The translations under genes and the position numbers were made by a program. Of a DNA stretch of 64,000 nt, positions 44,510-53,864 are shown one piece after another (the first letter of the stretch is position 1; each line of letters begins with the position of its first letter). This stretch comes from GCA-2720975 sp964469565 (GTDB taxonomy: Bacteria > Planctomycetota > UBA1135 > GCA-002686595), in contig CAYXZD010000014.1 of assembly GCA_964469565.1 (NCBI GenBank), forward strand, positions 57,906-121,905, written 5' to 3'. The notes beneath the pieces are model-generated. The model did not search any database and was not told the origin of the DNA. It saw only the letters and a list, made by a program, of their open reading frames with translations.

Positions 44510-45820
44510 ATGTCCCGAATGCGTCCAAAACACTCCCCGCTAGCGTTCCTGCAGAGTTTGGCAGACTCGTCAGAGGGCTCCGCTCAGTACGAGACACCCT
44601 TTGGGAGGGTGCGTTATTTCAATACGCCCGCCAGTGTGTGGGAGATTCTGAACAACTCCGACCTCCTGAGGACCGACCTGGTCAAGAGCGTCCTCGGGGA
44701 AGGCCTCTTGTCGAGTGAAGGACAGCGCTGGAAAGAACACCGCAGGCTCATGCAGCCCGAGTTTGCCAAGCAAAGGGGGGCAGGTTTTGCGGCCACCGCA
44801 GTTCGATCGACTCAAAGTGCTCTCATTCGCTGGCGGCAGGAAACTGCCTCATCGGAAGAGATTGACCTGGCTCCCGAGCTGACCCGCCTGACTTTGGAGG
44901 TCATCGTTGAGGTGTTCTTTGGTCAAGAATTGGGCCCTGGTGGCGCGAGTCTCGTCGAGGCGATCACCCAACTGATGGAGGGATTGGGGGAGCAGGCCAA
45001 TATGACCTTCAATATTCCCATGACGATCACGCCAAGGGGCAAGCGGGATTTCGACTCGGCCCTAGGGGAGGTGGATGCTTTCTGCCAGGGGCTCATTGAT
45101 CGTCGACGCCAGCAAATGAATGCAGGAGGTGCAGTGCCTAAAGACCTGCTCAATGACCTCATGGGGTCAATGACACCTCGCCTGGATGATCGCGCCTTGC
45201 GTGATGAGGTTGTGACACTGCTTATTTCGGGTCACGAAACAACGGCCCTCATCTTGACCTGGAGTTTCATCCTCTTGGCTCAGTCGCCGGAGGTGGAGGC
45301 TAATCTCCAACGGGAGGTCGACCGCGTACTTGCGGGCAGGCCGCCGGCTCTGGGGGACTTGCCTAAACTGGATCTAACCACACGAGTCCTTCAAGAATCC
45401 ATGCGCCTTTACCCCCCTGTCTGGTACATGGTTCGGCGGGCGAGCGTGCCAGTGGAGATCGAGGGAACAAGCGTCCATCCTGGAGACAACCTGCTCGTTA
45501 GTCCCTACACCATGCACCGCGCGTCCCCATGGTGGTCGAATCCGACCGCATTCGACCCAGATCGATTCGCAGCAGGACAGGGAGTTCCCCCCCGCGGAGC
45601 TTACATCCCCTTTGGGGCAGGTCGACATACCTGCCTCGGCCAACACCTAGCCATGATCGAGGGCGTAATGGTGCTGGCGACCATGGCTCAAGCCGTGCGT
45701 GTGCGGCCCGTATCGGATGGGCTGCCTTCAATGGATACGACGATCACGCTCCGTCCAGAGGGAGGCCTGCGTGCCAATCTTGAGTGGCGCTCTGAGTCAC
45801 TGGGACAACAAGCTAACTGA
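44510..45820 (+). CDS. Cytochrome P450
   Basis: 436 residues. I-helix LISGHETTA near 240, ExxR in ESMRLYPP near 296 and the heme loop FGAGRHTCLG near 368-377 are all intact. The SGHETTA plus RLYPP pattern resembles the CYP102/CYP4-like fatty-acid hydroxylase side of the family; the substrate is unknown. No fused reductase is present, so redox partners must come from elsewhere. It lies directly before a fatty acyl-AMP ligase and an ACP-thioesterase, suggesting hydroxylation or epoxidation of a fatty acyl group on the carrier. No Shine-Dalgarno site precedes the ATG. Confidence 0.95.
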   Translation: MSRMRPKHSPLAFLQSLADSSEGSAQYETPFGRVRYFNTPASVWEILNNSDLLRTDLVKSVLGEGLLSSEGQRWKEHRRLMQPEFAKQRGAGFAATAVRSTQSALIRWRQETASSEEIDLAPELTRLTLEVIVEVFFGQELGPGGASLVEAITQLMEGLGEQANMTFNIPMTITPRGKRDFDSALGEVDAFCQGLIDRRRQQMNAGGAVPKDLLNDLMGSMTPRLDDRALRDEVVTLLISGHETTALILTWSFILLAQSPEVEANLQREVDRVLAGRPPALGDLPKLDLTTRVLQESMRLYPPVWYMVRRASVPVEIEGTSVHPGDNLLVSPYTMHRASPWWSNPTAFDPDRFAAGQGVPPRGAYIPFGAGRHTCLGQHLAMIEGVMVLATMAQAVRVRPVSDGLPSMDTTITLRPEGGLRANLEWRSESLGQQAN

Positions 45821-45837
45821 GCAGCGCAAGGTTTCAT

Positions 45838-47586
45838 ATGTCTGTCCCCCTCGACCGCTGCACTCACCTCGTTGACCATCTCATGGCGCGAGCCGATCAA
45901 ACGCCTGATGCTCCTGCTCTAACTTTCTTGGAACAGGGCGAACGACCGACCGAGCAGCTCAGCTATGCCGCACTGGATCACCGGGCCCGAGTGATTGCGG
46001 CTGCCCTTCAAGCTCGTGGGGCGCAAGGCCAGAGGGTGCTGCTCTTTTATCCAACGGGAGTCGAGTTCATCTCTGCATTCCTCGGCTGCCTTTACGCCGG
46101 CAGCGTGGCTGTTCCCACGTCTCCACCGCTGCCGGGCCGCGCCCCTGCTCGACTCCTATCAGTTCATCGCGACTCGACTCCGACCGTAGCCTTGTGTAGC
46201 GATTCTCTGCTTGAACCCTTGCAGGGCATCCTGGCAAACTCGCCCGTGGCTACTCAGTGTCTTGCGACAGACGCGCTGGGGCCTTCACTTGCGAGTGAAT
46301 GGCGTCCCAGTGATTTGAATGCCGACTCTCTAGCCTTCTTGCAATACACCTCGGGCTCAACCTCCGCCCCTAAGGGTGTGATGGTCAGTCATGGGAATCT
46401 CTTGGAGAACACCAAGGTCATCCAGACTGCATTCGAGCAACCCGATGCCTGCACGATTGTCAGTTGGCTACCGCTCTTCCACGACATGGGTCTCATTGGC
46501 ACGGCACTCGATGCTCTGACGATGGGCGCGCACTGCGTTCTCATGGACCCCCAGTCCTTCATCATGAAGCCCGTTCGTTGGCTGCGCGCCATTTCGAACT
46601 ACAAGGCCCACACCAGCGGCGGCCCGGACTTTGGTTATCAACTGTGTACCCGCAAGATTACAGACGGTCAGTTGGAGGGAATCGACCTGTCGGGCTGGCG
46701 CGTGGCCTTCAACGGATCCGAGCGGGTTCGGCCTGCGACGGCACGCGAGTTTGCGGCCCGTTTTGCCGGAGTGGGCGTGACCCCCGAAACCATGTACCCC
46801 TGCTATGGCTTGGCAGAGAGCACGCTGTTTGCCTCGGGTGGCCAGGCCACCGAGCCGACGGTGGTGAACTCGTTCGATGCGGCAGCGCTAGAGGCTGGCC
46901 TTGCGCAACCGGCTGGTGGAGAAACCAAACGCAGGATCGATCTAGTGAGCTGCGGCATAGGCTGGCGCGGACACAGTATCGAGATCGTGGACCCAGAGGA
47001 GCAGGAGTTCTTGCCGCAGGGCCGGGTGGGCGAGCTTTGGCTCGCCGGCCGTAGCATTGCGAAAGGCTATTTCAACCGGCCTGATGAAACGCAAGAGACC
47101 TTTCAGGCTAGCACGGGATCTGGGAGGGGGCCATTCCTGCGCACTGGCGATCTAGGCTTTGTGCTCGACGGGCAGGTGTACCTCACCGGTCGTTTGAAGG
47201 ATCTCATCATCATTGCGGGTCGGAATCATCATCCTGAGGACATCGAGCAAACCGTCGAGGCTTGCCATCCTGTCATTCGTGAAGGAGGGCTCGCTGCCTT
47301 CGGCGTGGAACGATCCGGCGACGAGTGCCTGTGCGTGGTGGCGGAGCTGGCAGCCAAGAACCTCAGACGGCTGGCGCAGGATGGATTGTCCCAATCGGAG
47401 ATTCGCAACGAGATTATGATGGCGGCTCGTGAGGCCGTTGCTGCGCAGCACGGGGTTCGGCTTGACGTTTTGCAACTGGTGCGTGCGGGTACGGTTCCCA
47501 AGACGACTAGTGGCAAGGTACAACGAGGGCGTTGTAAGGCTGCTCACCTCTTAGGCGAGTACGATTCCGTGGAGTTCCCAGCATGA
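45838..47586 (+). CDS. Fatty acyl-AMP ligase (FAAL-type)
   Basis: 582 residues. An ANL-superfamily enzyme with LQYTSGSTSAPKGVMVSH near 168, SWLPLFHDMGLIG, YPCYGLAEST, RTGDLGF and GRLKDLIIIAGRNHHPEDIE. The PLFHDMGLIG and GRNHHPEDIE patterns are those of FAALs, which activate free fatty acids as adenylates and load them on an acyl carrier protein instead of CoA. The carrier is very likely the N-terminal ACP of the next protein, whose start overlaps this stop by 4 bp. AAGG lies 8 nt upstream of ATG 45838. Confidence 0.93.
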   Translation: MSVPLDRCTHLVDHLMARADQTPDAPALTFLEQGERPTEQLSYAALDHRARVIAAALQARGAQGQRVLLFYPTGVEFISAFLGCLYAGSVAVPTSPPLPGRAPARLLSVHRDSTPTVALCSDSLLEPLQGILANSPVATQCLATDALGPSLASEWRPSDLNADSLAFLQYTSGSTSAPKGVMVSHGNLLENTKVIQTAFEQPDACTIVSWLPLFHDMGLIGTALDALTMGAHCVLMDPQSFIMKPVRWLRAISNYKAHTSGGPDFGYQLCTRKITDGQLEGIDLSGWRVAFNGSERVRPATAREFAARFAGVGVTPETMYPCYGLAESTLFASGGQATEPTVVNSFDAAALEAGLAQPAGGETKRRIDLVSCGIGWRGHSIEIVDPEEQEFLPQGRVGELWLAGRSIAKGYFNRPDETQETFQASTGSGRGPFLRTGDLGFVLDGQVYLTGRLKDLIIIAGRNHHPEDIEQTVEACHPVIREGGLAAFGVERSGDECLCVVAELAAKNLRRLAQDGLSQSEIRNEIMMAAREAVAAQHGVRLDVLQLVRAGTVPKTTSGKVQRGRCKAAHLLGEYDSVEFPA

Positions 47587-48683
47587 AGCCCCTAGACCTC
47601 GATACTACTGCGGTGACATCCACCGCCCAACCGGACTTGCACGCGTGGCTCGTCTCTAAGGTTGCCTGTGCCGCAGATCTTCCCGAGGCGGACGTGGGCC
47701 TGGAGTGTAGCTTTGAGAGTCTTGGGCTCGATTCGGTGGATCACTACACGATCGCTGGAGAGTTGGCTGAATACCTTGACCGTGACATACCCAGCAGCCT
47801 CTTGTTTGATTGCAAGTCGATTGCCGCGACTGCAGCTGCCTTGCAGGACACTGATCTCTCCGTCCCAAACTGTTGCGTTGAGTTGGGCTCCGGTGAGCCG
47901 GGTGATCACATGCTCTTTATGGTTCATTCCATCGCGGGGGACCTGGGAGATCTCCAAGAGCTTGCCCAGGCCGTGGACGGCTTTCGGGTCATCGGTATTC
48001 AGCAGTCCTTTGATGGGCGTAACTCCGATGGGGATGTGACCCTTGAAGAGCTAGCCGAGCGATACGTCGCCGCTCTTATTCAGCTCCAGCCAGATGGCGC
48101 CTTCAACCTGGTGGGTCACTCCTACGGCTCTCGCTTGGCCTTTGAAGTGGCATGTCAACTTCAGCGCAATGGGCGCCAGATTGCGTGCTTAGCCATTCTC
48201 GATGGCTGGCCAGTTCCGCGTCGCCGGGCCACCACGATCGAGGCCCTGCGTGCTGTACCGGCATTCTTGAGAAACCTTCCCCGCTGGGTGCGCGATGACC
48301 TATTGGCTGGCGAACAGGGCCGGTTAGGCGACCGCCTCATTCGCAAGGTCCGTGCGCGTGTCAAGGGGAATGAACATTTGGATCTTTCTGACCATTTCAA
48401 GACTGAGTCTCTGACGGAGAAGGTCCACCGGCGCAAGGAGGGCAACCTGCGCTCTTGGGCCCGCTATCGGCCGGGCATCCTGGAAGGTGACCTGCACCTC
48501 TACCGGGCACGCACCCGCCCGTTATGTCACAGCCTTCTCAACAGAAGCGGGGACTGGGAAAGTTACGTTCAAGGCCAAGTTCACGTTCACGATGCTCAGG
48601 GTCACCACACCAACATGATCCGCGGGCAAAGGGCAAAGCAGCTTGCCGCCCAACTCGCTAGCCAGATCGGGCTCGGTCGGTAG
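47583..48683 (+). CDS. Acyl carrier protein fused to thioesterase
   Basis: 366 residues. The N-terminal carrier domain (~18-90) has FESLGLDSVDH with the phosphopantetheine Ser near 52. A type I thioesterase domain (~100-366) follows, with MVHSIAGDLGDLQELAQ, nucleophile elbow GHSYGS (Ser near 180) and candidate His in DAQGHHTN (~340). No ketosynthase or adenylation domain is present. The protein would receive an acyl group from the ligase, present it to the P450 and PhyH enzymes, and release it by hydrolysis, cyclisation or transfer. A link to the NRPS/PKS cluster 22 kb away is possible but not shown. Confidence 0.92.
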   Translation: MKPLDLDTTAVTSTAQPDLHAWLVSKVACAADLPEADVGLECSFESLGLDSVDHYTIAGELAEYLDRDIPSSLLFDCKSIAATAAALQDTDLSVPNCCVELGSGEPGDHMLFMVHSIAGDLGDLQELAQAVDGFRVIGIQQSFDGRNSDGDVTLEELAERYVAALIQLQPDGAFNLVGHSYGSRLAFEVACQLQRNGRQIACLAILDGWPVPRRRATTIEALRAVPAFLRNLPRWVRDDLLAGEQGRLGDRLIRKVRARVKGNEHLDLSDHFKTESLTEKVHRRKEGNLRSWARYRPGILEGDLHLYRARTRPLCHSLLNRSGDWESYVQGQVHVHDAQGHHTNMIRGQRAKQLAAQLASQIGLGR

Positions 48684-48719
48684 AACTGCTAGGTTTCGTG
48701 TCACGATGCACGGGGTAGG

Positions 48720-50717
48720 ATGTCCTCCCTCATGGTTTCACTTGCGCTGGTTGCATTCTCTTTCATTCCGCCCGCAGATAAAGCTTGTGATGACTTGGTG
48801 AGCGACCTTCGCCGCCAAGTTGGAACTGAATTGTGGTTGGAGCTAGAGTCCCGCGTCGGCTGGGCGGAGTTCTTTCGTCGGCTGGGCGGCCACGAAACTT
48901 GGTTGCGCGAGCTCCTTGATTCGGGCCCGGTAAAACGTCCTAGGGATGTGTTGGAGTGTTTGCATGACTTTTGGATGGTGGATGGAGAGCTTCATGAGCG
49001 GCCAGTCGATCGGTCAATGGCCACGGCCTTTGCACTGACCGCTGGTGATCTCGACAAGGGCAGCGAGACCCTGCGACCTCGTTATGAGTTCTACCGGGAT
49101 AGTTATGCGAGGGGGCTCCTGCACGCATCCTATTCAGGATTAGTGACTTGGGAACGACGATTCTTGGCAAGGGGGACCCAATGGGGAGGAGCATCGGCTG
49201 TTGAGTCCCTCGTCTATCTGCGCGACACGATCACCTGGCCGCGGCCCCGCTACGTAAAGGCCTGCTGGCAGGCACCCTACCGACTGCACAATTGCCTCGG
49301 AGATAGCGTGCACGGTGCGGATTACTACCTTCCCTTCCAAGGGTCCTTTTCCTGCCTGCCGGAAATGACGATCAAGGTGGGCGGCGTGTGCGGCGCACTC
49401 TCGAACCTTGGCGCGAGTGCAGCCATGGCCAATGGAATTCCTGCCGCAACCATGGGGGAGCCGGGGCACTGTGCATACACGGTCAAAATCGACGGGCAGA
49501 CTTGGCAGCCGGCCTATTCCCTGTCCTGGAAACGCTCGCTGCATACGAAATTCCACTCGGCATCGTGGCCAGCCTTGATGCTCACCGAGGCTTGTTACTC
49601 TGATGCAACAGCAGTTTCAAAGTCCAGTGACCTTGCACGGCGTGCCTATGCGGAGGAGTCCAAGGAAAAGCCAGACATAGCGAATGGGCTCTGGGCCCAG
49701 GCTCTCAAGGCCCATCCCCTGCACTTCGAATTGTGGTTGCAGTGGGCGGCTTTTGGAGAACGCCACGCATGGGAAGTGGCGGATTGGCGTGCCTACCACG
49801 ACGCGCTCCTTGCAGGCCTCGGTAGCTTTGAAGAAGCCGTGTGGAGCGTGTTGTCCAGCCGGGTCTATCCCAAGCTTCTCGATGGTCAATCACCAGTGGA
49901 TCAACGTGCCTTGATCCTCGAGTGGATTGCAACCCTGTCCCAGTGGGGAGGCGGCCGCTGGAATGTGGAAGGTGCCCTCGACTGGTTGATCAAGAGATTC
50001 GAGCCCACCGAGCAGATCGATTTGGTGCGCGAGATGGGCCAGCAACTTTTGACTTCTCCCGACTTCGCCTCGCCCTATGTGAGTTGGCTGCTCACCCGGT
50101 ACCAGCCAGACTCGCCCGAGTGGGGGGATGTTCTTGCGGATGTCCTGCAGGCTTCGAGTTCCCAGGGGGGGGAGGCTTCCCTGCGACAGCTAGCACGCAA
50201 GGCATTGCCCGATGCTGCGGAACGGGGGGACGTGGAGACATTCCAGGTGATCGGCAAGGCGGCTTCCCGTCTGAGTGAGCCGAAGAGCATGGAGGGTCTC
50301 AATCCTTTCGAGGGTGAGTTGCTATCCGCAGGGGGCCTGCTCCAGGTCTCCGGCAGGGGGAATCGTTGGGATTCGCCCGAACACCACTGGGGTGTCCTCG
50401 GTGAACATGGTGGTGCTTGCCACACGAATACGGGCGCGTCTTTCATCGCCGTGCAACTTGAGCACCACGCGCTGCTGACTGGCATTGTGATTCAAAACCG
50501 CGCTGGCGGATTCCAGTGGCGAGCTGGCGGCTCCCGGATTGAAATCAGTTCAGATGGGACCGAATGGAAGTCTGTTGGAGTCCTTGAAGGATCCAAGGGT
50601 ATTTATCGACTCGATCTCAGGGGCAAGGAACATGAGTGCCGCTGGGTTCGCATGATCAAGGACACGAACTGTCTGCACTTGCAACGCTTCTTGGTGTATG
50701 GGGAGAGGAGGAGCTAA
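48720..50717 (+). CDS. Secreted transglutaminase-like protein with C-terminal F5/8-type domain
   Basis: 665 residues. A hydrophobic N-terminus (signal peptide likely) precedes a transglutaminase-like core with Cys in VGGVCGALSNLGAS (near 224) and His in GEPGHCAYTVKI (~250). A helical region follows, and a C-terminal discoidin/F5/8-like beta domain (~545-665, WDSPEHHWGVLGEHGG, GGSRIEISSDGTEWK). Such fusions occur in planctomycete exported proteins. Substrate and role are unknown. ATG 48720 sits directly against a GGTAGG sequence; the next in-frame ATG at 48732 has better spacing and is a possible start. Confidence 0.75.
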   Translation: MSSLMVSLALVAFSFIPPADKACDDLVSDLRRQVGTELWLELESRVGWAEFFRRLGGHETWLRELLDSGPVKRPRDVLECLHDFWMVDGELHERPVDRSMATAFALTAGDLDKGSETLRPRYEFYRDSYARGLLHASYSGLVTWERRFLARGTQWGGASAVESLVYLRDTITWPRPRYVKACWQAPYRLHNCLGDSVHGADYYLPFQGSFSCLPEMTIKVGGVCGALSNLGASAAMANGIPAATMGEPGHCAYTVKIDGQTWQPAYSLSWKRSLHTKFHSASWPALMLTEACYSDATAVSKSSDLARRAYAEESKEKPDIANGLWAQALKAHPLHFELWLQWAAFGERHAWEVADWRAYHDALLAGLGSFEEAVWSVLSSRVYPKLLDGQSPVDQRALILEWIATLSQWGGGRWNVEGALDWLIKRFEPTEQIDLVREMGQQLLTSPDFASPYVSWLLTRYQPDSPEWGDVLADVLQASSSQGGEASLRQLARKALPDAAERGDVETFQVIGKAASRLSEPKSMEGLNPFEGELLSAGGLLQVSGRGNRWDSPEHHWGVLGEHGGACHTNTGASFIAVQLEHHALLTGIVIQNRAGGFQWRAGGSRIEISSDGTEWKSVGVLEGSKGIYRLDLRGKEHECRWVRMIKDTNCLHLQRFLVYGERRS

Positions 50718-50720
50718 GCC

Positions 50721-52085
50721 ATGACACTGTCTTTCTGGGGCCGTTTACATCACTCAGTCTGGGCCTGTCCGCTGGCCCTAGGATTGGTTCCTTCATTGCA
50801 TGCCTCCGCCGCTAGCGACCCGGCGTGTTCTGCTGACGCTTCAGCAGACTGGGCATTCAAACGCGACGATGGGTCCTCGAAGCCCAGACCTGAATCCGCC
50901 CCACCGGCTGAACGGCTTTCATTCAAAGACGGTCAGGCCCGGGCTGCGAGCGAAAACCGGGTCCTGCTCGTCCTGGTGCATGGGTCTGATTGGAATCTGC
51001 GGGGAGAGGCGTTCATGGATGGGTTCTGGACGACTGCAGAATTCGTCCACGCTACAGGTTGCGTAGTGGCTGATGTGGACGTTTTGGAAACGGAGGGTTC
51101 GCCCGCTGCAGAATCGAACGCTATCCGCAACGTGGGCTGGATTGAAAAGGAAAGCGGTCTCAAGACGTTTCCCGCAGTCTTGGCGTTTGGGCCTAAGGGG
51201 ACACTCTTGGGGACACGCCAGGGGCAAGAACTGCCCGCTGATTTGGAAGGCGCACGACTTGCATCCCTCAAGCTCGCTCAGGCCTGCCACACGGCGATGC
51301 AACTGGATGGCGAGTTGGCCGTGGCCCGTGAACAGGGCGACCCGGTGCGCGAATTGGCCCTTGTGATCGAGCGTGATGCCCTGCCCCTGATCCGCAAGTC
51401 GGACTTGCAGGAAAGCCTCAAGCGGCTTGACCCTGAAGATTCCCAAGGCCATCAAGTTCGTCTGACCCTTCCTTCCTGGGTGAGCCTCGTACAAGCAGCA
51501 ACCCAAGAGGCCCAATCGGGCAAGCCGCAGGAAGCGGAACACCGGCTCTTGGGCCTCCTATCCAATCCCGCCTACACGCCTGACCAGAGAGCTTCATTGC
51601 ACCTGGCGCTGGGCAGTGTCTACCGGCGCTGGGAGGGCCATGGGGCGCCGGCGAGTGAGCAGTTTCTTGCCGCTTGGCGCTGTTCGCCAGCCAGCGTCTG
51701 TGGTCGCGCGGGCCGTCGCTTGCACCTTCGTCATTACTCGGGCCCGTCACTTACCTTAGGTTGGGTCGAACGTCACACAGCTTCCAGCGGCGAGTGGACA
51801 GTGGAGGATTTGCCTGTTGAGCTTGAACCTGGCGAATATACCCTCGCTTTCCGTTGCACCCGTGGCCGGGGTCCGGCCCTTTCTGCGGCTAGTCTGCGCA
51901 GCTCGTCGGGTGAGATCATTGAAGCTTGGGTCCCCGAGGCCTCGCAGGGAGACTCGCAGGGAGACTCAAAGGGAGGGGAGTTTCGTTTCCAAGTCGATCA
52001 ACCCATCCACGCGGCCTCTCTTCACATTCAGTGCACCTCTGGAAAGGGCTCACGGGGGGAGCTTACTTTTTCTCGCGTACGCTAG
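50721..52085 (+). CDS. Secreted protein with thioredoxin-like domain lacking CxxC
   Basis: 454 residues. After a signal-like N-terminus, residues ~70-190 resemble a thioredoxin fold (VLLVLVHGSDWNLRGEAF..., GLKTFPAVLAFGPKGTLLG, with the cis-Pro position FPAV), but the redox CxxC site is replaced by GSDWN. A TPR-like helical part (~260-330) and a C-terminal beta domain (~350-454) follow. The start has a good Shine-Dalgarno site (GGAGGAG, 7 nt from ATG), and the gene begins 3 bp after the transglutaminase-like gene. Function unknown; it converges on and overlaps the glycosyltransferase gene by 23 bp. Confidence 0.65.
   Translation: MTLSFWGRLHHSVWACPLALGLVPSLHASAASDPACSADASADWAFKRDDGSSKPRPESAPPAERLSFKDGQARAASENRVLLVLVHGSDWNLRGEAFMDGFWTTAEFVHATGCVVADVDVLETEGSPAAESNAIRNVGWIEKESGLKTFPAVLAFGPKGTLLGTRQGQELPADLEGARLASLKLAQACHTAMQLDGELAVAREQGDPVRELALVIERDALPLIRKSDLQESLKRLDPEDSQGHQVRLTLPSWVSLVQAATQEAQSGKPQEAEHRLLGLLSNPAYTPDQRASLHLALGSVYRRWEGHGAPASEQFLAAWRCSPASVCGRAGRRLHLRHYSGPSLTLGWVERHTASSGEWTVEDLPVELEPGEYTLAFRCTRGRGPALSAASLRSSSGEIIEAWVPEASQGDSQGDSKGGEFRFQVDQPIHAASLHIQCTSGKGSRGELTFSRVR
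51939..51974 (+). repeat. Three 12-bp tandem units inside a coding region
   Basis: Units GCCTCGCAGGGA, GACTCGCAGGGA and GACTCAAAGGGA follow one another in frame and encode repeated Ser-Gln/Lys-Gly-Asp/Gly in the C-terminal domain of the thioredoxin-like protein. Slippage-type expansion is likely. Confidence 0.8.
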
Positions 52086-53766
52086 GTTGTGGCGACGAAT
52101 CAGGTGATCGCTTGACTCGGCGGTAGAGGCTCATACCTTCGCCCTGCCAATCGAGAGGCCAATCTGAGGGTCGTAGTTCTGCGACCCGTTCGTAATGGAA
52201 CTTACGTTTCTGGCCGAGCAGCACATCCTCGTAGAACTTGAAGTCCCTCTCTTTGAGTCGCATCAACCGGCGCTTGCCAGGGGTGGTGCTGAACAACCGG
52301 GCTGATTCCTCGGGACCGACTTGGTTGAGGAGGTCCTCCCTCACCTGGTTTGGATCCAGCAGGACTCTCAGGGCGTGTTCATTACGCCGGTCAAAGAGGA
52401 CGATCCACTCCGGCTGACTGTGGACGCTCACATACTCGTAGCCTTCGGGCACGTTGGCGCCACCACGTCGGGGAGTGGTGCGCGGGCCCTCGCCCACAGG
52501 CCCGGGGGGCACATGCTTCTCAAGCCAGCCCGCAAATCGGTAGTGGGTCTCGTGGGTATAGCGTCCGGCGACGACGCGGCCTGAGTGCAAATGGACTGCA
52601 ACCACTATGAAGAGGATCACGCCTCGCCTCCAAGGGGCACACAGACGTGCTTGCAGCATTCCACTCAACCAGCTGAGTCCCAACCCACCCAATCCAGCCA
52701 CAAATGGGAAAAACACAACGGCGTAGTCAGGCCGATAGGAGCGTGCAGAGAGTAGCGCGTGAAGGACCAACCCCCCGAGAGTGGCGGGTAGCCACCAAGA
52801 GATCGTACGCGGCCGTCTCAAAAACCCAATGGCCGCCAATCCCATCATCCAATAGGGGTAATTCATGCGGAGGGCTTCGGCGACGTTCGCTGGGGAGAAT
52901 CGTGCGGAGACCATCTTGCTCTTGAACTCGTACTGCAACGAGTCGACGAAGGCTTGGGTGTCGATGAGAATCCCCGGCACGAAGAGCACAAAGGTCGCGA
53001 TGATGACGGCCAGTGCGAACAGCGCTGCGTGTGCCGCATCTCGGCGGTTGATGCGCTCTTCCCGCAGGCCCTGGAGTAGGGCTGCAAGGAGGGGCAGCAA
53101 GACGATACCCGCGGTGTACTTGGTGGCGATGGCGGCCCCACTGGCAGCAGCGGCCAGGAGGAACGTACTCTTGGCCCGGCTCTTCTCCCACTGCATGAGC
53201 AAGACGAGCGTGAGGACAATCCACACCGTAGACGGCACATCCGTCTGCACGAGGCAGGCGGAGGTCAAGGGCAGACCCATGCCGTTCATCAAGAGCAGGG
53301 CACCCAAGCCTGCTCGCGCGCCCCAGAGGCGTCGCGCGAAAAGCCAAGTCAGCCACATGCCGCCCAGCCCGTAGACGAGGACGGTCAGGACGCGCCCGAA
53401 GAGCAGGGCTGACTCATAGCTCGGTTCACCTGGTTGGCTTGCAGCCCCTTCGCGCAGTCCAAGACCTTCACCCACAACCCACCAGAGCGCCCCAAAGGTA
53501 AACGGGAGGAGGGTGGGGTAGCGGTAGTCGTGTTGGGTGAGGATAGACTCGGGAAAATCATCGAGTACCCGCACCAGCTTGGGCTCGTCTGGGTGAAACC
53601 CGTGATTCGCCGTGTCGTAATATGTAGATCCCCAGAGCACAGGGATGAGGCGTAAGACCAAACCTGCAAGGAGTAGGCCCGCCACCCAACGCCGTTCGTG
53701 GGGCATGGCTGACGGGCTCGTTGCACCACCAGTGTGACCGGGGCTGTGTGCGGAGGCGGGGGTCAT
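52063..53766 (-). CDS. GT39/ArnT-like integral membrane glycosyltransferase
   Basis: 567 residues with roughly ten membrane segments (for example VAGLLLAGLVLRLIPVLW, LTWLFARRLWGARAGLGALL). An acidic periplasmic-loop motif, GFHPDEPKLVRVLDDFPES, lies near residue 55, as in polyprenyl-phosphate-dependent mannosyl/arabinosyl transferases of the GT-C class. The C-terminal ~130 residues are soluble. It probably glycosylates a protein or envelope glycan at the outer face of the membrane; donor and acceptor are unknown. It diverges from the SGNH gene at 53865. Confidence 0.82.
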   Translation of the reverse strand: MTPASAHSPGHTGGATSPSAMPHERRWVAGLLLAGLVLRLIPVLWGSTYYDTANHGFHPDEPKLVRVLDDFPESILTQHDYRYPTLLPFTFGALWWVVGEGLGLREGAASQPGEPSYESALLFGRVLTVLVYGLGGMWLTWLFARRLWGARAGLGALLLMNGMGLPLTSACLVQTDVPSTVWIVLTLVLLMQWEKSRAKSTFLLAAAASGAAIATKYTAGIVLLPLLAALLQGLREERINRRDAAHAALFALAVIIATFVLFVPGILIDTQAFVDSLQYEFKSKMVSARFSPANVAEALRMNYPYWMMGLAAIGFLRRPRTISWWLPATLGGLVLHALLSARSYRPDYAVVFFPFVAGLGGLGLSWLSGMLQARLCAPWRRGVILFIVVAVHLHSGRVVAGRYTHETHYRFAGWLEKHVPPGPVGEGPRTTPRRGGANVPEGYEYVSVHSQPEWIVLFDRRNEHALRVLLDPNQVREDLLNQVGPEESARLFSTTPGKRRLMRLKERDFKFYEDVLLGQKRKFHYERVAELRPSDWPLDWQGEGMSLYRRVKRSPDSSPQPSVREKK

Positions 53767-53864
53767 GGTCAGTGGCAGCAGTCTACTCTCTTGGAGGTGC
53801 AGGTCTGAGTGTGCAATCTCAATGGAGTTGCGAGGCTGTCCAGCCCTAGGAACTGCTTGTTAGC

